A program made the translations under genes and the position numbers. The notes under the pieces are model-generated. The model did no database searches. It saw nothing but the letters and a program-made list of their open reading frames with translations, and was not told where the DNA came from. 64,000 bases of DNA from Sphingomonas sp. (GTDB taxonomy: Bacteria > Pseudomonadota > Alphaproteobacteria > Sphingomonadales > Sphingomonadaceae), in NCBI RefSeq assembly GCF_017304635.1, contig NZ_JAFKMA010000001.1, positions 992,001 through 1,056,000 of the forward strand. The letters run 5' to 3'. Every line of letters starts with the position of its first letter. Position 1 is the first letter of the stretch. Shown one piece after another: positions 36,143 through 45,136 of the stretch.

Positions 36143-37338
36143 CCGCGCTTCGCTTCGTCAACGCGCGGATCGTCGGCGCCGAGGGCGTGACTGACGGCGA
36201 ACTCGCGGTGCGTGAAGGCATGATCGTCGATGCCCCCTCCCCCGACGCGGCCACGATCGATTGCGGCGGCAAGCTGCTGGCGCCGGGGATTGTCGATCTC
36301 GGCGTGTTCGCGATCGATCGCGCGGCGTTTCGCGCGGGCGGCATCGTTCGAGTCGGGCTTATGCCCGACCAGTCACCGGTGCTCGACGATCCGGGCATCG
36401 TCCAGCGCGCGTCGCTGGTCGGCAAGCCGCATCTGTGGATCCACCCGATCGCCGCCGCGACCAAGGGCCTGAAGGGCGTCGACCTCGCCGAGATGGCGAT
36501 CATGAAGGGAGCCGGCGCGCGCGCGGTCGCGACCGGACGGCGCTGGATCGCCGATTCGGGGGTGATGGCTAAAGTCTTCGCCTATGCCCGCGAGCTCGAC
36601 TTGACCGTCATCACCCATGCCGAGGACGCTGGGCTGACCGCCGGCAAGGTCGCGACCGCCGGGGAGACCGCGACACGGCTCGGCCTGCCCGCTGCGCCCG
36701 CGCTGGCCGAGCCGCTGGCAATCGCGCGCGACCTTGCGCTGGCGGAGGAGACTGGCGCGCGGCTTCATATCCGGCAGGTCACGACGGCGGCCGGGTTCGA
36801 CTTGGTGCGCAGCGCCAAGCGGCGCGGCGTCGCCGTGACGTGCGGGATCACCCCGGCGCACTTGCTGCTGTCGGACATCGCGATGAGCGACTTCCGTACC
36901 TTCGCGCATCTGTCGCCGCCCTTGCGCGACGAGAGCGACCGCCGCGCGGCGCTGGCGGCGCTCAAGGACGGGACGATCGACGTGCTGTGCTCGGGCCACG
37001 ATCCGCGCGGGCCGGAAGAAAAGCGCCTGCCCTTCGCCGATGCGACCGCGGGCGCGTCGGGGGCGGAGACGTTGCTGGCCCTAGCGCTATCGCTGCAACT
37101 GCCGCTCGAGCGCCTGTTCGCGCTTCTCGCCGCCAATCCGGCAAAGGTGCTCGGGCTCGATACGGGGGCGTTGGCGCCGGGCCAGTCGGCCGACCTGATG
37201 CTGCTCGATCCGAACGCACCGTGGCAGGTCAAGGGCGACGCGCTACTCGCCCGCGCCGGCAATACGCCGTTCGACGGCCTGCCGGTGCAAGGCAAGGTGT
37301 TGCGCTTGTGGAAGGGCGGGAAGGAAATTCCGGCCTAG
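36139..37338 (+). CDS. Dihydroorotase-like protein, catalytically inactive PyrC'-type
   Basis: A 399-residue amidohydrolase-fold protein. Active dihydroorotases carry HxH after the first strand (PGxxDxHVH); here the sequence is [15 protein letters not shown], so Gly55 and Phe57 replace the metal histidines. Further on, TPAHLLL keeps only one of the two usual histidines, and [12 protein letters not shown] has glycine where the catalytic aspartate of TDHAPH belongs. It should therefore be non-catalytic. In pseudomonads and others such PyrC' proteins scaffold the PyrB dodecamer, and the overlap with pyrB supports that here. A true PyrC must be elsewhere in the genome. Confidence 0.9.
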   Translation: MTALRFVNARIVGAEGVTDGELAVREGMIVDAPSPDAATIDCGGKLLAPGIVDLGVFAIDRAAFRAGGIVRVGLMPDQSPVLDDPGIVQRASLVGKPHLWIHPIAAATKGLKGVDLAEMAIMKGAGARAVATGRRWIADSGVMAKVFAYARELDLTVITHAEDAGLTAGKVATAGETATRLGLPAAPALAEPLAIARDLALAEETGARLHIRQVTTAAGFDLVRSAKRRGVAVTCGITPAHLLLSDIAMSDFRTFAHLSPPLRDESDRRAALAALKDGTIDVLCSGHDPRGPEEKRLPFADATAGASGAETLLALALSLQLPLERLFALLAANPAKVLGLDTGALAPGQSADLMLLDPNAPWQVKGDALLARAGNTPFDGLPVQGKVLRLWKGGKEIPA

Positions 37339-37355
37339 CGCGCCGCCTACTGCAC

Positions 37356-37461
37356 CGTCATCCCCGCGAAAGCGGAGACCCATCTTCCGATATCGCCGAT
37401 CACGCCCGTCGCGCCCAGTGCATCATCCGGGAGATGGGTCTCCGCTTTCGCGGGGGTGACG
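37356..37461. repeat. Palindromic repeat, second GCGAAAGCGG-family copy
   Basis: The left arm 37356-37384 (CGTCATCCCCGCGAAAGCGG...) pairs with the right arm 37433-37461 (...CCGCTTTCGCGGGGGTGACG), with about 48 bases between. It lies between the convergent dihydroorotase-like and TPR-SPOR genes. The arms closely match those of the copy at 33071-33161, while the centres differ. Confidence 0.8.
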
Positions 37462-37479
37462 ACGTAAGTAAGGCGAAGC

Positions 37480-38775
37480 TTACTTCTTGCTCCAATCCGC
37501 CGACTTCTCGCCGGCGCCGGTGCGCACGAAGCACTTGCCGCCATGCGCGCGGTATCCGGCGCACAGGCGCTTGGCGCCCGCTTCGTCGAACCCGCCGACC
37601 GACAGGCGGTAGAAGCTCTTGCCGCCGGCGGTGAAGTTCATGCCTTGCGGCGTCTGGCCGGCAAAGGCGGAATAGCGGCGTGAGGCGCGGCTCCAATCGT
37701 CGCGGGCGACGCCCACGCTGTCATAGGCGCCGAGCTGGACGAAGAAATTGCCCTTCCCGACCACCGGCCTCACGCTGACCTTGACTGCCCCCGGGGTGGG
37801 TGTGGCGACGGCCTCGGTCTTGACGACGTTGTTCTTGACCGGCGCTGCGACCGGCTTGGCGAGCTTGCCAGGGGTCGCGACGACGCGACCGGGGAGTGCC
37901 TGGACGACTTCGGCGCGCGGGCCGAACACGATGCGGGGCGTCGCGGCGACGGCCACGACCGACGCGGGCGCCTGAGCGGCGACGATGACCGGCGCGGGGG
38001 CCGGCGGTGCAGTTTCGACTGGTGCGGACGCGACCGCGACCGGAGCGACCGGCACCGCGGCGTTCAGCGCGAGCGCGACCGGCTGGCCGGGATCGCTCGC
38101 GGGGCTCACGCCCAGCAGCGAGGCGACCTGATCGGCGCGGCCCGTCGGACGCGCGAAGGCGGCCCATTGCTCGATCCGCTTGTCGAGATCGGCCGGCGAC
38201 AGGTCCATGCTCGCGACGAGGCGCGCATCCTGCCAGCGACCCGCCAGCGCCAGGCTGAGCGCGAGGTTCTGGCGCAGCTTGGCATTGGCGCCCGGCTGGC
38301 GCGCGATCGGCAACAGCAGGTCGACCGCACCGGCGGGATCGCCCGCCAGCGCCATCGCGAGGCCGCGGTCGGCAACCGGGATCGTGCCCGAGTGGCGATC
38401 GAGCGTCGCCCGCGCCCCGGACCAGTCACCATCGGCGATCTGCGCCAGCGACAGGTTGAGTGCGACGCGCGGATCGCCCGGCGACAGCGTCAGCGAGTCG
38501 GTGAACGCGGCCTTCGCCGACGCGAACCGCCCGGCGGCGAGATACGCCTGGCCGAGCAACGAGCGATATCCGGCGTCCTGTGGCTGCAGCGACACGGCAT
38601 ACTCGGCATATTGCACCGCCGCCGCGCCGTCGCGCTTGGCGATCGCCTTGGTTGCCTTCACCGCATCCTCGCGCGCCTCGCGCTCAATCTGCGCGGCGGT
38701 CCGGCTACCGGCATAGGCGACGCCGGCGGCACATAGCGCCAGCGCCGACAGCCCCAGGGTCAAACCGTTCTTCAT
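37480..38775 (-). CDS. Exported TPR protein with C-terminal SPOR domain
   Basis: A 431-residue protein with a cleavable signal peptide (KNGLTLGLSALALCAAGVAYAG), TPR-like helices (about 45-220, for example AVQYAEYAVSLQPQDAGYRSLLGQAYLAAGRF), a long Pro/Ala/Val linker (about 225-340) and a SPOR domain (about 345-425, FFVQLGAYDSVGVARDDW to KSFYRLSVGGFDEAGAKRLC). SPOR domains bind denuded glycan strands at the septum, so this is a candidate division-site periplasmic protein. Two cysteines in the SPOR domain could form a disulfide. It is 17 bases downstream of the RHH-like gene and part of the parA operon. Confidence 0.85.
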   Translation of the reverse strand: MKNGLTLGLSALALCAAGVAYAGSRTAAQIEREAREDAVKATKAIAKRDGAAAVQYAEYAVSLQPQDAGYRSLLGQAYLAAGRFASAKAAFTDSLTLSPGDPRVALNLSLAQIADGDWSGARATLDRHSGTIPVADRGLAMALAGDPAGAVDLLLPIARQPGANAKLRQNLALSLALAGRWQDARLVASMDLSPADLDKRIEQWAAFARPTGRADQVASLLGVSPASDPGQPVALALNAAVPVAPVAVASAPVETAPPAPAPVIVAAQAPASVVAVAATPRIVFGPRAEVVQALPGRVVATPGKLAKPVAAPVKNNVVKTEAVATPTPGAVKVSVRPVVGKGNFFVQLGAYDSVGVARDDWSRASRRYSAFAGQTPQGMNFTAGGKSFYRLSVGGFDEAGAKRLCAGYRAHGGKCFVRTGAGEKSADWSKK

Positions 38776-38792
38776 CGCAAAGTCCCCCCAAC

Positions 38793-39368
38793 TTACCGCG
38801 ACGCCCGCGCCGGAACCTGGCGTGCCAGGTCGTCGACTTCGGGCAAGGATGTCAGAAACGCGTCCAGCGCCTCGGTCACCAGCATCTGGGCCGAGTGCCC
38901 GCTCACCGCGCTGGCGAGACGGAGCCGCAGGTGGCGATCCTGATCGAGGCGGAGCGTGAACGCCGCCTTGTTCTTGTGCTGCGTCTCGCGCGCCAGCCGT
39001 TTGGCGGTGGCGACCGAGACAGAGCGGCGCGGCATCGCGACGACGGCGGGCGCCGGCACGGGCGTTTCGGCGACCGCGAGCTCTTCGATCACCGGTGCCG
39101 CCAGTTCCTCATGGAGCTGGCGACGCTGCGCGAGCACCGGCGGCACGCCTTCGGGCGGCGGCACGATGTCGGTCTGCGGCTCGATCGGGTGGACGTCGCC
39201 GGCATATTCGGGCGCATGGCCCATGTCATTCCAGCCGAGATCGTCGAGATTGCCGGCCAGCGACGCATAGCCGCCAGTGAACGCCTGCGGGCGCATCGCC
39301 GGGCGCGCCTGGCCCTTGCGGGCGAGCAGGCCGGACGACAGCGAGGCGAAGGGCTTGGGTTCGCTCAT
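38793..39368 (-). CDS. ParA-associated protein with C-terminal ribbon-helix-helix-like domain
   Basis: A 191-residue protein of unknown function. The N-terminal two thirds are low in predicted structure (QAFTGGYASLAGNLDDLGWN, then acidic and Pro-rich stretches). Residues about 135-180 (KAAFTLRLDQDRHLRLRLAS, then SGHSAQMLVTEALDAFLTSL) look like a ribbon-helix-helix domain of the type found in antitoxins and partner proteins of ParA ATPases. I chose the ATG at 39368 (GAGGGGG seven bases before it) over a GTG at 39374. It lies ten bases after parA. It may be the DNA- or cargo-binding adaptor of that ATPase. Confidence 0.7.
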   Translation of the reverse strand: MSEPKPFASLSSGLLARKGQARPAMRPQAFTGGYASLAGNLDDLGWNDMGHAPEYAGDVHPIEPQTDIVPPPEGVPPVLAQRRQLHEELAAPVIEELAVAETPVPAPAVVAMPRRSVSVATAKRLARETQHKNKAAFTLRLDQDRHLRLRLASAVSGHSAQMLVTEALDAFLTSLPEVDDLARQVPARASR

Positions 39369-39378
39369 GGCCACCCCC

Positions 39379-40101
39379 TCAGCCGATCACGCGCCGGCCG
39401 AAGCCGCCGCCGGCCGCAGGCCGCTGCATGCCGAAGGTCGAGGGCACCGAAGTCGGCGCCGCGAACACCGTTCGGCGGAAATTCTTTTCGAGGCGATCGG
39501 CGATGTAGCTCCACAGCTCACGAACCTCGCCGGCCGAACGACCGTTGGGATCGACCTCCATCACTGTGCGGCCGTCGATCATCGAGGCGGCGAAGTCGGT
39601 GCGATGGTGGATGGTGATCGGGGCAACGGTGCCGTGCTGCGACAGCGCGACCGCGGCCTCGCTGGTGATCTTGGCCTTGGGCGTCGCCGCGTTGACGACG
39701 AAGATCAGCGGCTTGCCGGCGCGTTCGCACAGATCGACGGTGGCGCCGACTGCGCGCAGGTCATGCGGGCTCGGCCGCGTCGGGATGACGATCAGCTCGG
39801 CGACCTGGATGACGCTGGAGATCGCCATGGTGATCGCGGGCGGCGTGTCGATCACCGCCATCTTGAAACCCTGCTGGCGCAGCACCTCGAGGTCGGCGGC
39901 GAGCCGCGCGACGGTGGTCTGGGCGAACGCCGGATATTCGTCCTGCCGCTCGTTCCACCAGTCCGCCAGCGACCCCTGCGGGTCGATATCGATCAGCACG
40001 ACGGGGCCGGCGCCGGCGAGCTGTGCCTGCACCGCAAGGTGCCCCGACAGCGTCGTCTTGCCCGATCCGCCCTTCTGCGATGCCATCGCGAGAACGCGCA
40101 T
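39379..40101 (-). CDS. ParA family ATPase
   Basis: A 240-residue deviant Walker A ATPase: MASQKGGSGKTTLSGHLAVQ (signature lysine followed by GGSGKT), VLIDIDPQGSLADWWNERQ (A' motif), MAVIDTPPAITM (Walker B) and IVIPTRPSPHDL. It resembles orphan ParA/MinD-like ATPases more than the chromosomal ParA of parABS, as no parB or parS is nearby. Downstream partners are an RHH-like protein and a TPR-SPOR protein, suggesting positioning of an envelope or division cargo. The start is ATG 40101; longer readings run into the palindromic repeat region upstream. Confidence 0.9.
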   Translation of the reverse strand: MRVLAMASQKGGSGKTTLSGHLAVQAQLAGAGPVVLIDIDPQGSLADWWNERQDEYPAFAQTTVARLAADLEVLRQQGFKMAVIDTPPAITMAISSVIQVAELIVIPTRPSPHDLRAVGATVDLCERAGKPLIFVVNAATPKAKITSEAAVALSQHGTVAPITIHHRTDFAASMIDGRTVMEVDPNGRSAGEVRELWSYIADRLEKNFRRTVFAAPTSVPSTFGMQRPAAGGGFGRRVIG

Positions 40102-40203
40102 TGATCCCCACACTCCCCTTATTGGTCGGGAGCGAGGTGCCATGGGCGGCACTAAGAACAGGTTAATGACGAAGTTATTGGTTGGATTGGGTTCCTTTAT
40201 CGC

Positions 40204-40281
40204 GGTGCCGGCCCGCTCCCCCGTCCGACCACCCATAGGATGGAATATCTGGGTGGTCGCGCGGGGGAGCGGGCCGGCACC
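40204..40281. repeat. Large palindromic repeat upstream of parA (GCCCGCTCCCCC family)
   Basis: The left arm 40204-40235 (GGTGCCGGCCCGCTCCCCCG...) and right arm 40250-40281 (...GGGGGAGCGGGCCGGCACC) pair over 32 bases with two mismatches around a 14-base AT-rich loop. It sits in the 253-base divergent gap between parA and the Sel1-SPOR gene (40102-40354). A second copy of the family lies at 59521-59600. The rest of the gap must hold both promoters; none was identified with confidence. Confidence 0.85.
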
Positions 40282-40354
40282 GCCTTACCCAACGAAATCT
40301 TTGCCTTTCGCCCGAGCGCGCGCGATAGGTCGGGCGAGGAACGACGAGGGGCGG

Positions 40355-41467
40355 ATGATGGGACGAACGCTGATCGGTGCGATCGCGCTGTCACTGGCGG
40401 CGACGGCATGGGCGCCGGCGCTGGCCGATACCAAGGCGGGGGTCGATGCGTGGAACCGCGGCGATTATGTCGGCGCGGTCACCGAATGGCGCAAGGCGGC
40501 GATCGCCGGCGATCCCGACGCGCAGTTCAACCTGGGCCAGGCGTACAAGCTCGGCCGCGGCGTGCCGGTCGATCTCGCCATGGCGGAAGGCTGGTACCGC
40601 AAGGCGGCGGCGCAGGGGCATCCGCAGGCGATCGACAATTACGGGCTCGCCTTGTTTCAGGACGGCAAGCGCACCGAGGCGGTGCCGTGGCTGGAGAAGT
40701 CGGTCGCTCGCGGCGAACCGCGCGCGCAGCTGGTGCTCGGCACGATGCTGTTCAACGGCGACGGGATCCAACGCGACTGGGTGCGGGCCTATGCGCTGAT
40801 GGTGCGGTCGTCGGCGGCCGGGTTGCCGCAAGGATCGCAGACGCTCGCCGACATGGACAAGCTCATTCCCGAGGATCAGCGCCGCCAGGGCTTGCAACTC
40901 GCGCGGACGTACGAGGAGCAGGCGGCGCGACCGGCGCTGGGCGGCGAACTGGCGAGCGGCGACATGCCCCCGCCGACGATCTATCGCCCGGCGCCGGATC
41001 GTGGTCACGGGCGCGGCCGACCGAGCGGGGCGCCGACCATCGCGACGATCGACGTGCCGCCCTCGGCCGATACCGGTCCGATCTACGCACCCCCTGCCCC
41101 GCCCGCGCCGCCGCCGCCAAAGGCGCCCAGGCCGGGCAAGGCCAAGCCGGTCGTCGTGGCGGACGCCGCTCCGCCCAAACCCGCACCCGTCGTCGCCAAG
41201 GCCACCCTGCCCCGCGCCCAGCCGGTCGCGACCGGCGGCAATTGGCGCGTCCAGCTCGGCGCGTTCAAGGACGAGGGCAACGCGCGCGCCTTGTGGGAAC
41301 GCCTCCGCGCACAACTTCCCGCGATGGCAAGCTACCAACCCTATCTCCGCCACGTCGGCCCGCTGACCAAGCTGCAAGCCGGCCCGGTTCGGTCGAAAGC
41401 GGACGCCGAACGCCTGTGCCAGAGCGTCGCGCGGACGGGCACCCCGTGCGTGCCGGTGGCGCCTTAG
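40355..41467 (+). CDS. Exported Sel1-repeat protein with C-terminal SPOR domain
   Basis: A 370-residue protein: signal peptide (GRTLIGAIALSLAATAWAPALA), Sel1-like repeats (about 28-165, DPDAQFNLGQAYKLGRGVPVDLAMAEGWYRKAA and following), a Pro-rich linker (about 195-290) and a SPOR domain (about 293-368, NWRVQLGAFKDEGNARALWERL to LCQSVARTGTPCVPV). It is divergent from the parA operon and shares its theme of repeat helices plus SPOR, so both strands probably serve the same envelope or septal process. The start is the ATG pair at 40355/40358. Confidence 0.87.
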   Translation: MMGRTLIGAIALSLAATAWAPALADTKAGVDAWNRGDYVGAVTEWRKAAIAGDPDAQFNLGQAYKLGRGVPVDLAMAEGWYRKAAAQGHPQAIDNYGLALFQDGKRTEAVPWLEKSVARGEPRAQLVLGTMLFNGDGIQRDWVRAYALMVRSSAAGLPQGSQTLADMDKLIPEDQRRQGLQLARTYEEQAARPALGGELASGDMPPPTIYRPAPDRGHGRGRPSGAPTIATIDVPPSADTGPIYAPPAPPAPPPPKAPRPGKAKPVVVADAAPPKPAPVVAKATLPRAQPVATGGNWRVQLGAFKDEGNARALWERLRAQLPAMASYQPYLRHVGPLTKLQAGPVRSKADAERLCQSVARTGTPCVPVAP

Positions 41468-41474
41468 TCTAATC

Positions 41475-41557
41475 CGTCATCCCGGCGAAGGCCGGGAGCG
41501 CTGGACGATCGGGCGGAACAAAAGCCGCCAGCGGCCCCGGCCTCCGCCGGGGCGACG
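41475..41557. repeat. Palindromic repeat between convergent genes
   Basis: The left arm 41475-41504 (CGTCATCCCGGCGAAGGCCG...) pairs with the right arm 41528-41557 (...CCTCCGCCGGGGCGACG). It fills the gap between the Sel1-SPOR gene and serB. The outer bases (CGTCAT...GACG) match the ends of the repeats at 33071 and 37356, so all three probably belong to one superfamily with variable arms. Confidence 0.75.
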
Positions 41558-41558
41558 A

Positions 41559-42428
41559 TCAGAGGACCCACTCGCTCCGCTTATACCCTTGCGCATAGAG
41601 CAGCGCGGACAGGTCGCCATGGTCGATCCGTGCGCCGGCGGCCTGGGCGACGATCGGCTTGGCGTGATAGGCGACGCCCAGGCCGGCCTGCGTTATCATC
41701 GCCAGATCGTTGGCGCCGTCACCGACCGCCAGCGTCTCCTCGCGCATCAGACCGAACTCCAGCATCGCCTCCGACAGCGTCGCCAGCTTGGTCGCGGAAT
41801 CGACGATCGGCTTGGTCACGGTGCCGGTGAGCTTGCCGTCGGCCACCTCCAGCACGTTGGCGATCGCGCGGTCGAAGCGGATCTCCCGCGCGACCGGCTC
41901 GGCGAACCGGGTGAAGCCGCCCGATACCAGGATCGCGGTCACACCGTGTGCGCGCATCGTCCGCACCAGCGCCCTAGCGCCCGGCATGATCGTCACGCGT
42001 TCGGCGAGGCAGCGGTCGATGACGCTTTCGTCCAGTCCCTTCAATAGCGCGACGCGGGCATCGAGCGCCTGCTCGAAATCGAGTTCGCCGCGCATCGCCG
42101 CCTCGGTCACGGCGGCGACCTCCGCTTTGATCCCGGCATAGTCGGCAAGCTCGTCGATGCATTCGACGGTAATCATCGTCGAATCCATGTCGGCGACGAT
42201 CAGCTTCTTGCGGCGATGTTCGGCGGGTTGGACGACGACGTCGATCCCCTGCCCCTCCAGCGCCGCGCGCGCCGCGGCCGGATCGCGCGCGAAAGTCAGG
42301 TCGCACGCCACGCCGGGCTCGAGCCAGTCGGTCGCGACCGGCACGCACCCCGCCGCATCGAGGCGATCACGCGTGGCGGACACCTCGCCCTGCGGCAAGT
42401 CGGCGGCTATCAGGGTGGCGATGTACAA
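41559..42428 (-). CDS. serB: Phosphoserine phosphatase
   Basis: SerB hydrolyses phosphoserine in the last step of serine synthesis. The 289-residue HAD enzyme shows motif [20 protein letters not shown], motif [15 protein letters not shown] and motif [30 protein letters not shown], with an N-terminal ACT-like region. The start is a TTG (42428-42426) with an ideal GGAGGA five bases before it. The gene is divergent from miaA, across a palindromic repeat. Confidence 0.94.
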   Translation of the reverse strand: MYIATLIAADLPQGEVSATRDRLDAAGCVPVATDWLEPGVACDLTFARDPAAARAALEGQGIDVVVQPAEHRRKKLIVADMDSTMITVECIDELADYAGIKAEVAAVTEAAMRGELDFEQALDARVALLKGLDESVIDRCLAERVTIMPGARALVRTMRAHGVTAILVSGGFTRFAEPVAREIRFDRAIANVLEVADGKLTGTVTKPIVDSATKLATLSEAMLEFGLMREETLAVGDGANDLAMITQAGLGVAYHAKPIVAQAAGARIDHGDLSALLYAQGYKRSEWVL

Positions 42429-42454
42429 CGCATTCCTCCTCGCACCGTCCCCTG

Positions 42455-42525
42455 CCGTTCGTGTCGAGCGAAGTCGAGACACGTTGTCGCAGCGACTGCT
42501 TCTCGACGTCGCTCGAAGCGAACGG
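42455..42525. repeat. Palindromic repeat in the serB-miaA divergent gap
   Basis: The left arm 42455-42484 (CCGTTCGTGTCGAGCGAAGT...) pairs with the right arm 42501-42525 (...CTCGAAGCGAACGG). It occupies most of the intergenic space between the serB start and the miaA start, so one or both promoters must lie in or around it. It is another dispersed repeat type, with TCGAG cores rather than G/C runs. Confidence 0.75.
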
Positions 42526-42529
42526 TGAG

Positions 42530-43462
42530 GTGGTAGCCTCCCTCCCCAAAGTCGCGCTCATCGCAGGGCCGACCGCGAGCGGCAAGTCCGCGCTCGCACT
42601 GGCGCTGGCCGAGCGGACTGGCGGGACGATCGTCAATGCCGACAGCGCGCAAGTCTATCGCGACCTCCGCACCGTCACCGCGCGCCCGCCGGCCGAAGAG
42701 GAAGCCCGCGCACCGCACCGGCTGTTCGGGCACGTCGATGGCGGCGACACCGGTTATTCGGCGGCGCGCTGGGCAGCGGAAGCGCGGGGGACGATCGACG
42801 CGGCGGTGGCCGCTGGCAGCCTGCCGATCCTGGTCGGCGGTACCGGCCTCTACCTCCGCACGCTGATCGACGGCATCGCGCCGGTGCCACCGATCGATCC
42901 TGCCATCCGTGCCGAGGTTCGCGCGATGGCGGTCGGCGATGCCTATGCCGCATTGCGCGAGGCCGATCCGGCACAGGCCGCCCTGCTCAATCCCGCCGAC
43001 ACGACCCGCATCGCGCGCGCACTCGAAGTGGTGCGATCGACCGGCCGCTCGATCGCCGAATGGCGGCGCGAGCGGGTCGGCGGCATCGGCGATCGCATCG
43101 CCCTGACCGCGCTGATCCTGCTCCCGCCGCGCGACTGGCTGTACGAGCGGATCGACCGCCGCTTCGCCGCGATGGTCGATGCCGGCGCCATGGCCGAGGT
43201 CGCGGCCCTGATCGCGCGCGAGGACGTGCCGCTCGACGCGCCGATCCGCCGTGCGATCGGCCTGCCCGAACTCGCCGCCGCCGCACTCGGCACGCTGACC
43301 GTCGAGGAAGCGATCACGCGCGCCAGCCTCGCCACCCGCCAATATGCCAAGCGGCAATATACCTGGTTCCGCAATCAGCCGCCCGCGGACTGGCAGCGCA
43401 GCGACGCGACCGCTACCGACGAGTTGCTCGCCCAGATCGAATCCCGCCTGAAAGCAGATTGA
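42530..43462 (+). CDS. miaA: tRNA dimethylallyltransferase
   Basis: MiaA adds the isopentenyl group to A37 of UNN-decoding tRNAs. The 310-residue protein has the P-loop [54 protein letters not shown] and [12 protein letters not shown] set the start at GTG 42530 ([19 protein letters not shown]); the ATG at 42461 lies in the palindromic repeat and its extra residues are repeat-encoded. The stop overlaps the ilvC start by one base. Confidence 0.94.
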   Translation: MVASLPKVALIAGPTASGKSALALALAERTGGTIVNADSAQVYRDLRTVTARPPAEEEARAPHRLFGHVDGGDTGYSAARWAAEARGTIDAAVAAGSLPILVGGTGLYLRTLIDGIAPVPPIDPAIRAEVRAMAVGDAYAALREADPAQAALLNPADTTRIARALEVVRSTGRSIAEWRRERVGGIGDRIALTALILLPPRDWLYERIDRRFAAMVDAGAMAEVAALIAREDVPLDAPIRRAIGLPELAAAALGTLTVEEAITRASLATRQYAKRQYTWFRNQPPADWQRSDATATDELLAQIESRLKAD

Positions 43463-44454
43463 TGCGCACCTTCTTCGACGCCGACGCCGACTTGTCGATC
43501 ATCCGCGGCCGGAAAGTCGCGATCCTGGGCTATGGCAGCCAGGGACACGCCCACGCGCTCAACCTGCGCGACAGCGGCGTCGAACAGATCGTCGTCGCCT
43601 GCCGCGAGGGCTCGCCGACCGGCGCGGCGGCCGAGGCGGCCGGGTTCAGGACGATGCGCAATGCCGGCGCCGCCGCCTGGGCCGACCTGGTGATGATGAT
43701 GGCGCCCGACGAGCACCAGGCGGCGATCTGGCACGCCGACGTGGCACCGCACCTGCGCCCGGGCAGCGCCCTTGCCTTCGCGCACGGCCTCGCGATCCAC
43801 TTCAAGCTGATCGTCCCCCCGCCCGGCATCGACGTCGTCATGATCGCGCCGAAGGGCCAAGGCCATGGCGTGCGCGCCGAGTTCGTGAAAGGCGGCGGCA
43901 TGCCCTGCCTGATCGCGGTCGAGCAGGATGCGACCGGACGAGCGCTCCCGCTCGCCGTCTCCTACGCGGCGGCAATCGGCGGCGGGCGATCGGCGATTCT
44001 CGAGACGAGCTTCCGCGAGGAATGCGAGACCGACCTGTTCAGCGAACAGGCGGTGCTGTGCGGCGGGCTCACACACCTCATCACCGCCGGGTTCGAAACG
44101 CTGACCGAGGCGGGCTATGCGCCCGAGCTCGCCTATTTCGAATGTCTGCACGAGATGAAGCTGATCGTCGACCTGCTCTACGCGCGCGGCATCGCCGAGA
44201 TGCGGACGAAGATTTCCAACACCGCCGAATATGGCGACATCACCGCGGGCCCGCGCATCATCACGCCCGAGGTTCGCGCCGAGATGAAGCGCATCCTGGC
44301 CGACATCCAGTCCGGCGACTTCACGCGGAAGTTCGTCGCCGAGAGCGCGGCGGGCTATCCCGAACTGACGGCGGCGCGCACGGCGGCGGCGGCGCATCCA
44401 ATCGAGGCGATGGGCAGGAAGCTCCGTATGCTGATGCCGTGGCTGGCGAAATAG
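43462..44454 (+). CDS. ilvC: Ketol-acid reductoisomerase (class I), divergent
   Basis: A 330-residue KARI that isomerises and reduces acetohydroxy acids in branched-chain amino acid synthesis. [22 protein letters not shown] is the Rossmann motif, [15 protein letters not shown] and [14 protein letters not shown] carry metal ligands, and [17 protein letters not shown] and [13 protein letters not shown] are family hallmarks. The cofactor loop reads CREGSPTG, with Glu where NADPH-type class I enzymes usually have Ser. The coding start overlaps the miaA stop. The acetolactate synthase genes that often accompany ilvC are absent here. Confidence 0.9.
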   Translation: MRTFFDADADLSIIRGRKVAILGYGSQGHAHALNLRDSGVEQIVVACREGSPTGAAAEAAGFRTMRNAGAAAWADLVMMMAPDEHQAAIWHADVAPHLRPGSALAFAHGLAIHFKLIVPPPGIDVVMIAPKGQGHGVRAEFVKGGGMPCLIAVEQDATGRALPLAVSYAAAIGGGRSAILETSFREECETDLFSEQAVLCGGLTHLITAGFETLTEAGYAPELAYFECLHEMKLIVDLLYARGIAEMRTKISNTAEYGDITAGPRIITPEVRAEMKRILADIQSGDFTRKFVAESAAGYPELTAARTAAAAHPIEAMGRKLRMLMPWLAK

Positions 44455-44533
44455 TCGTCGTCCCGGCGCCGGGGAACGGACGTTTGACGCCGAAGCCCTG
44501 GTCGGTGCAGCGTGGGCACGAAGGGGGAAGCGA

Positions 44534-45136
44534 ATGAGTGAACGACGCGACGGCCGGCCCGAAATCGGGCGAGTCGAGGCGTTTTCCGACGGCGTGATCG
44601 CGATCATCATCACGATCATGGTGCTGGAACTGAAGGCGCCGGAGGATCCCGGCTGGGATCACCTGCTGCGGCTGTGGCCGGTCGCGCTCGCCTACATCAT
44701 CAGCTTCGCCTATGTCGGCGTCTATTGGGTCAACCATCATCGTCTGTTCAGCCACGCGCAGCGGGTGACCAACGCGCTGGTCTGGCTCAACCTCGGGCTG
44801 CTGTTCGCGCTCAGCATCGTGCCCTTCTCGACCGCCTATCTCGGCGGCCAGCATTTCAGCCGCGACGCGACGTTGGTTTATCTCGCGACGATGCTGCTCC
44901 CGGCGTTGTTCTATTACCCGTTGCAGCAAGTGATCCGCGCGACCGGGGCGACTGGCACCGATGCCGACACCTATCACCGCCAGACCAGCCGCAAGGGGGC
45001 GACGGCGACGATCATCTACCTGCTCGGCATCCCGTTGGCGTTCGTGTCGCCGTGGCTCGGGATCGGTGCGGCGGCGCTGGTCGCGATCCTGTGGTTCCTG
45101 CCCGACAGTCCGTTCGATGGCCTGTTCGGCGACTAG
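44534..45136 (+). CDS. TMEM175-family (DUF1211) membrane channel
   Basis: A 200-residue polytopic protein. RVEAFSDGVIAIIITIMVLEL carries the family's FSDG motif in TM1, followed by about five more hydrophobic segments (for example ALAYIISFAYVGVYWV, LLPALFYYPLQQVI, ATIIYLLGIPLAFVSPWLGI). Bacterial TMEM175 proteins form potassium-permeable tetramers with the TM1 helices lining the pore. It ends convergently with the BLUF gene, sharing the last four bases. Confidence 0.9.
   Translation: MSERRDGRPEIGRVEAFSDGVIAIIITIMVLELKAPEDPGWDHLLRLWPVALAYIISFAYVGVYWVNHHRLFSHAQRVTNALVWLNLGLLFALSIVPFSTAYLGGQHFSRDATLVYLATMLLPALFYYPLQQVIRATGATGTDADTYHRQTSRKGATATIIYLLGIPLAFVSPWLGIGAAALVAILWFLPDSPFDGLFGD

Noticed and set aside
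42461-42529. An ATG start for miaA 69 bases upstream
   Set aside because: The extra residues are encoded by the serB-miaA palindrome; the P-loop is at the usual distance from the GTG at 42530.
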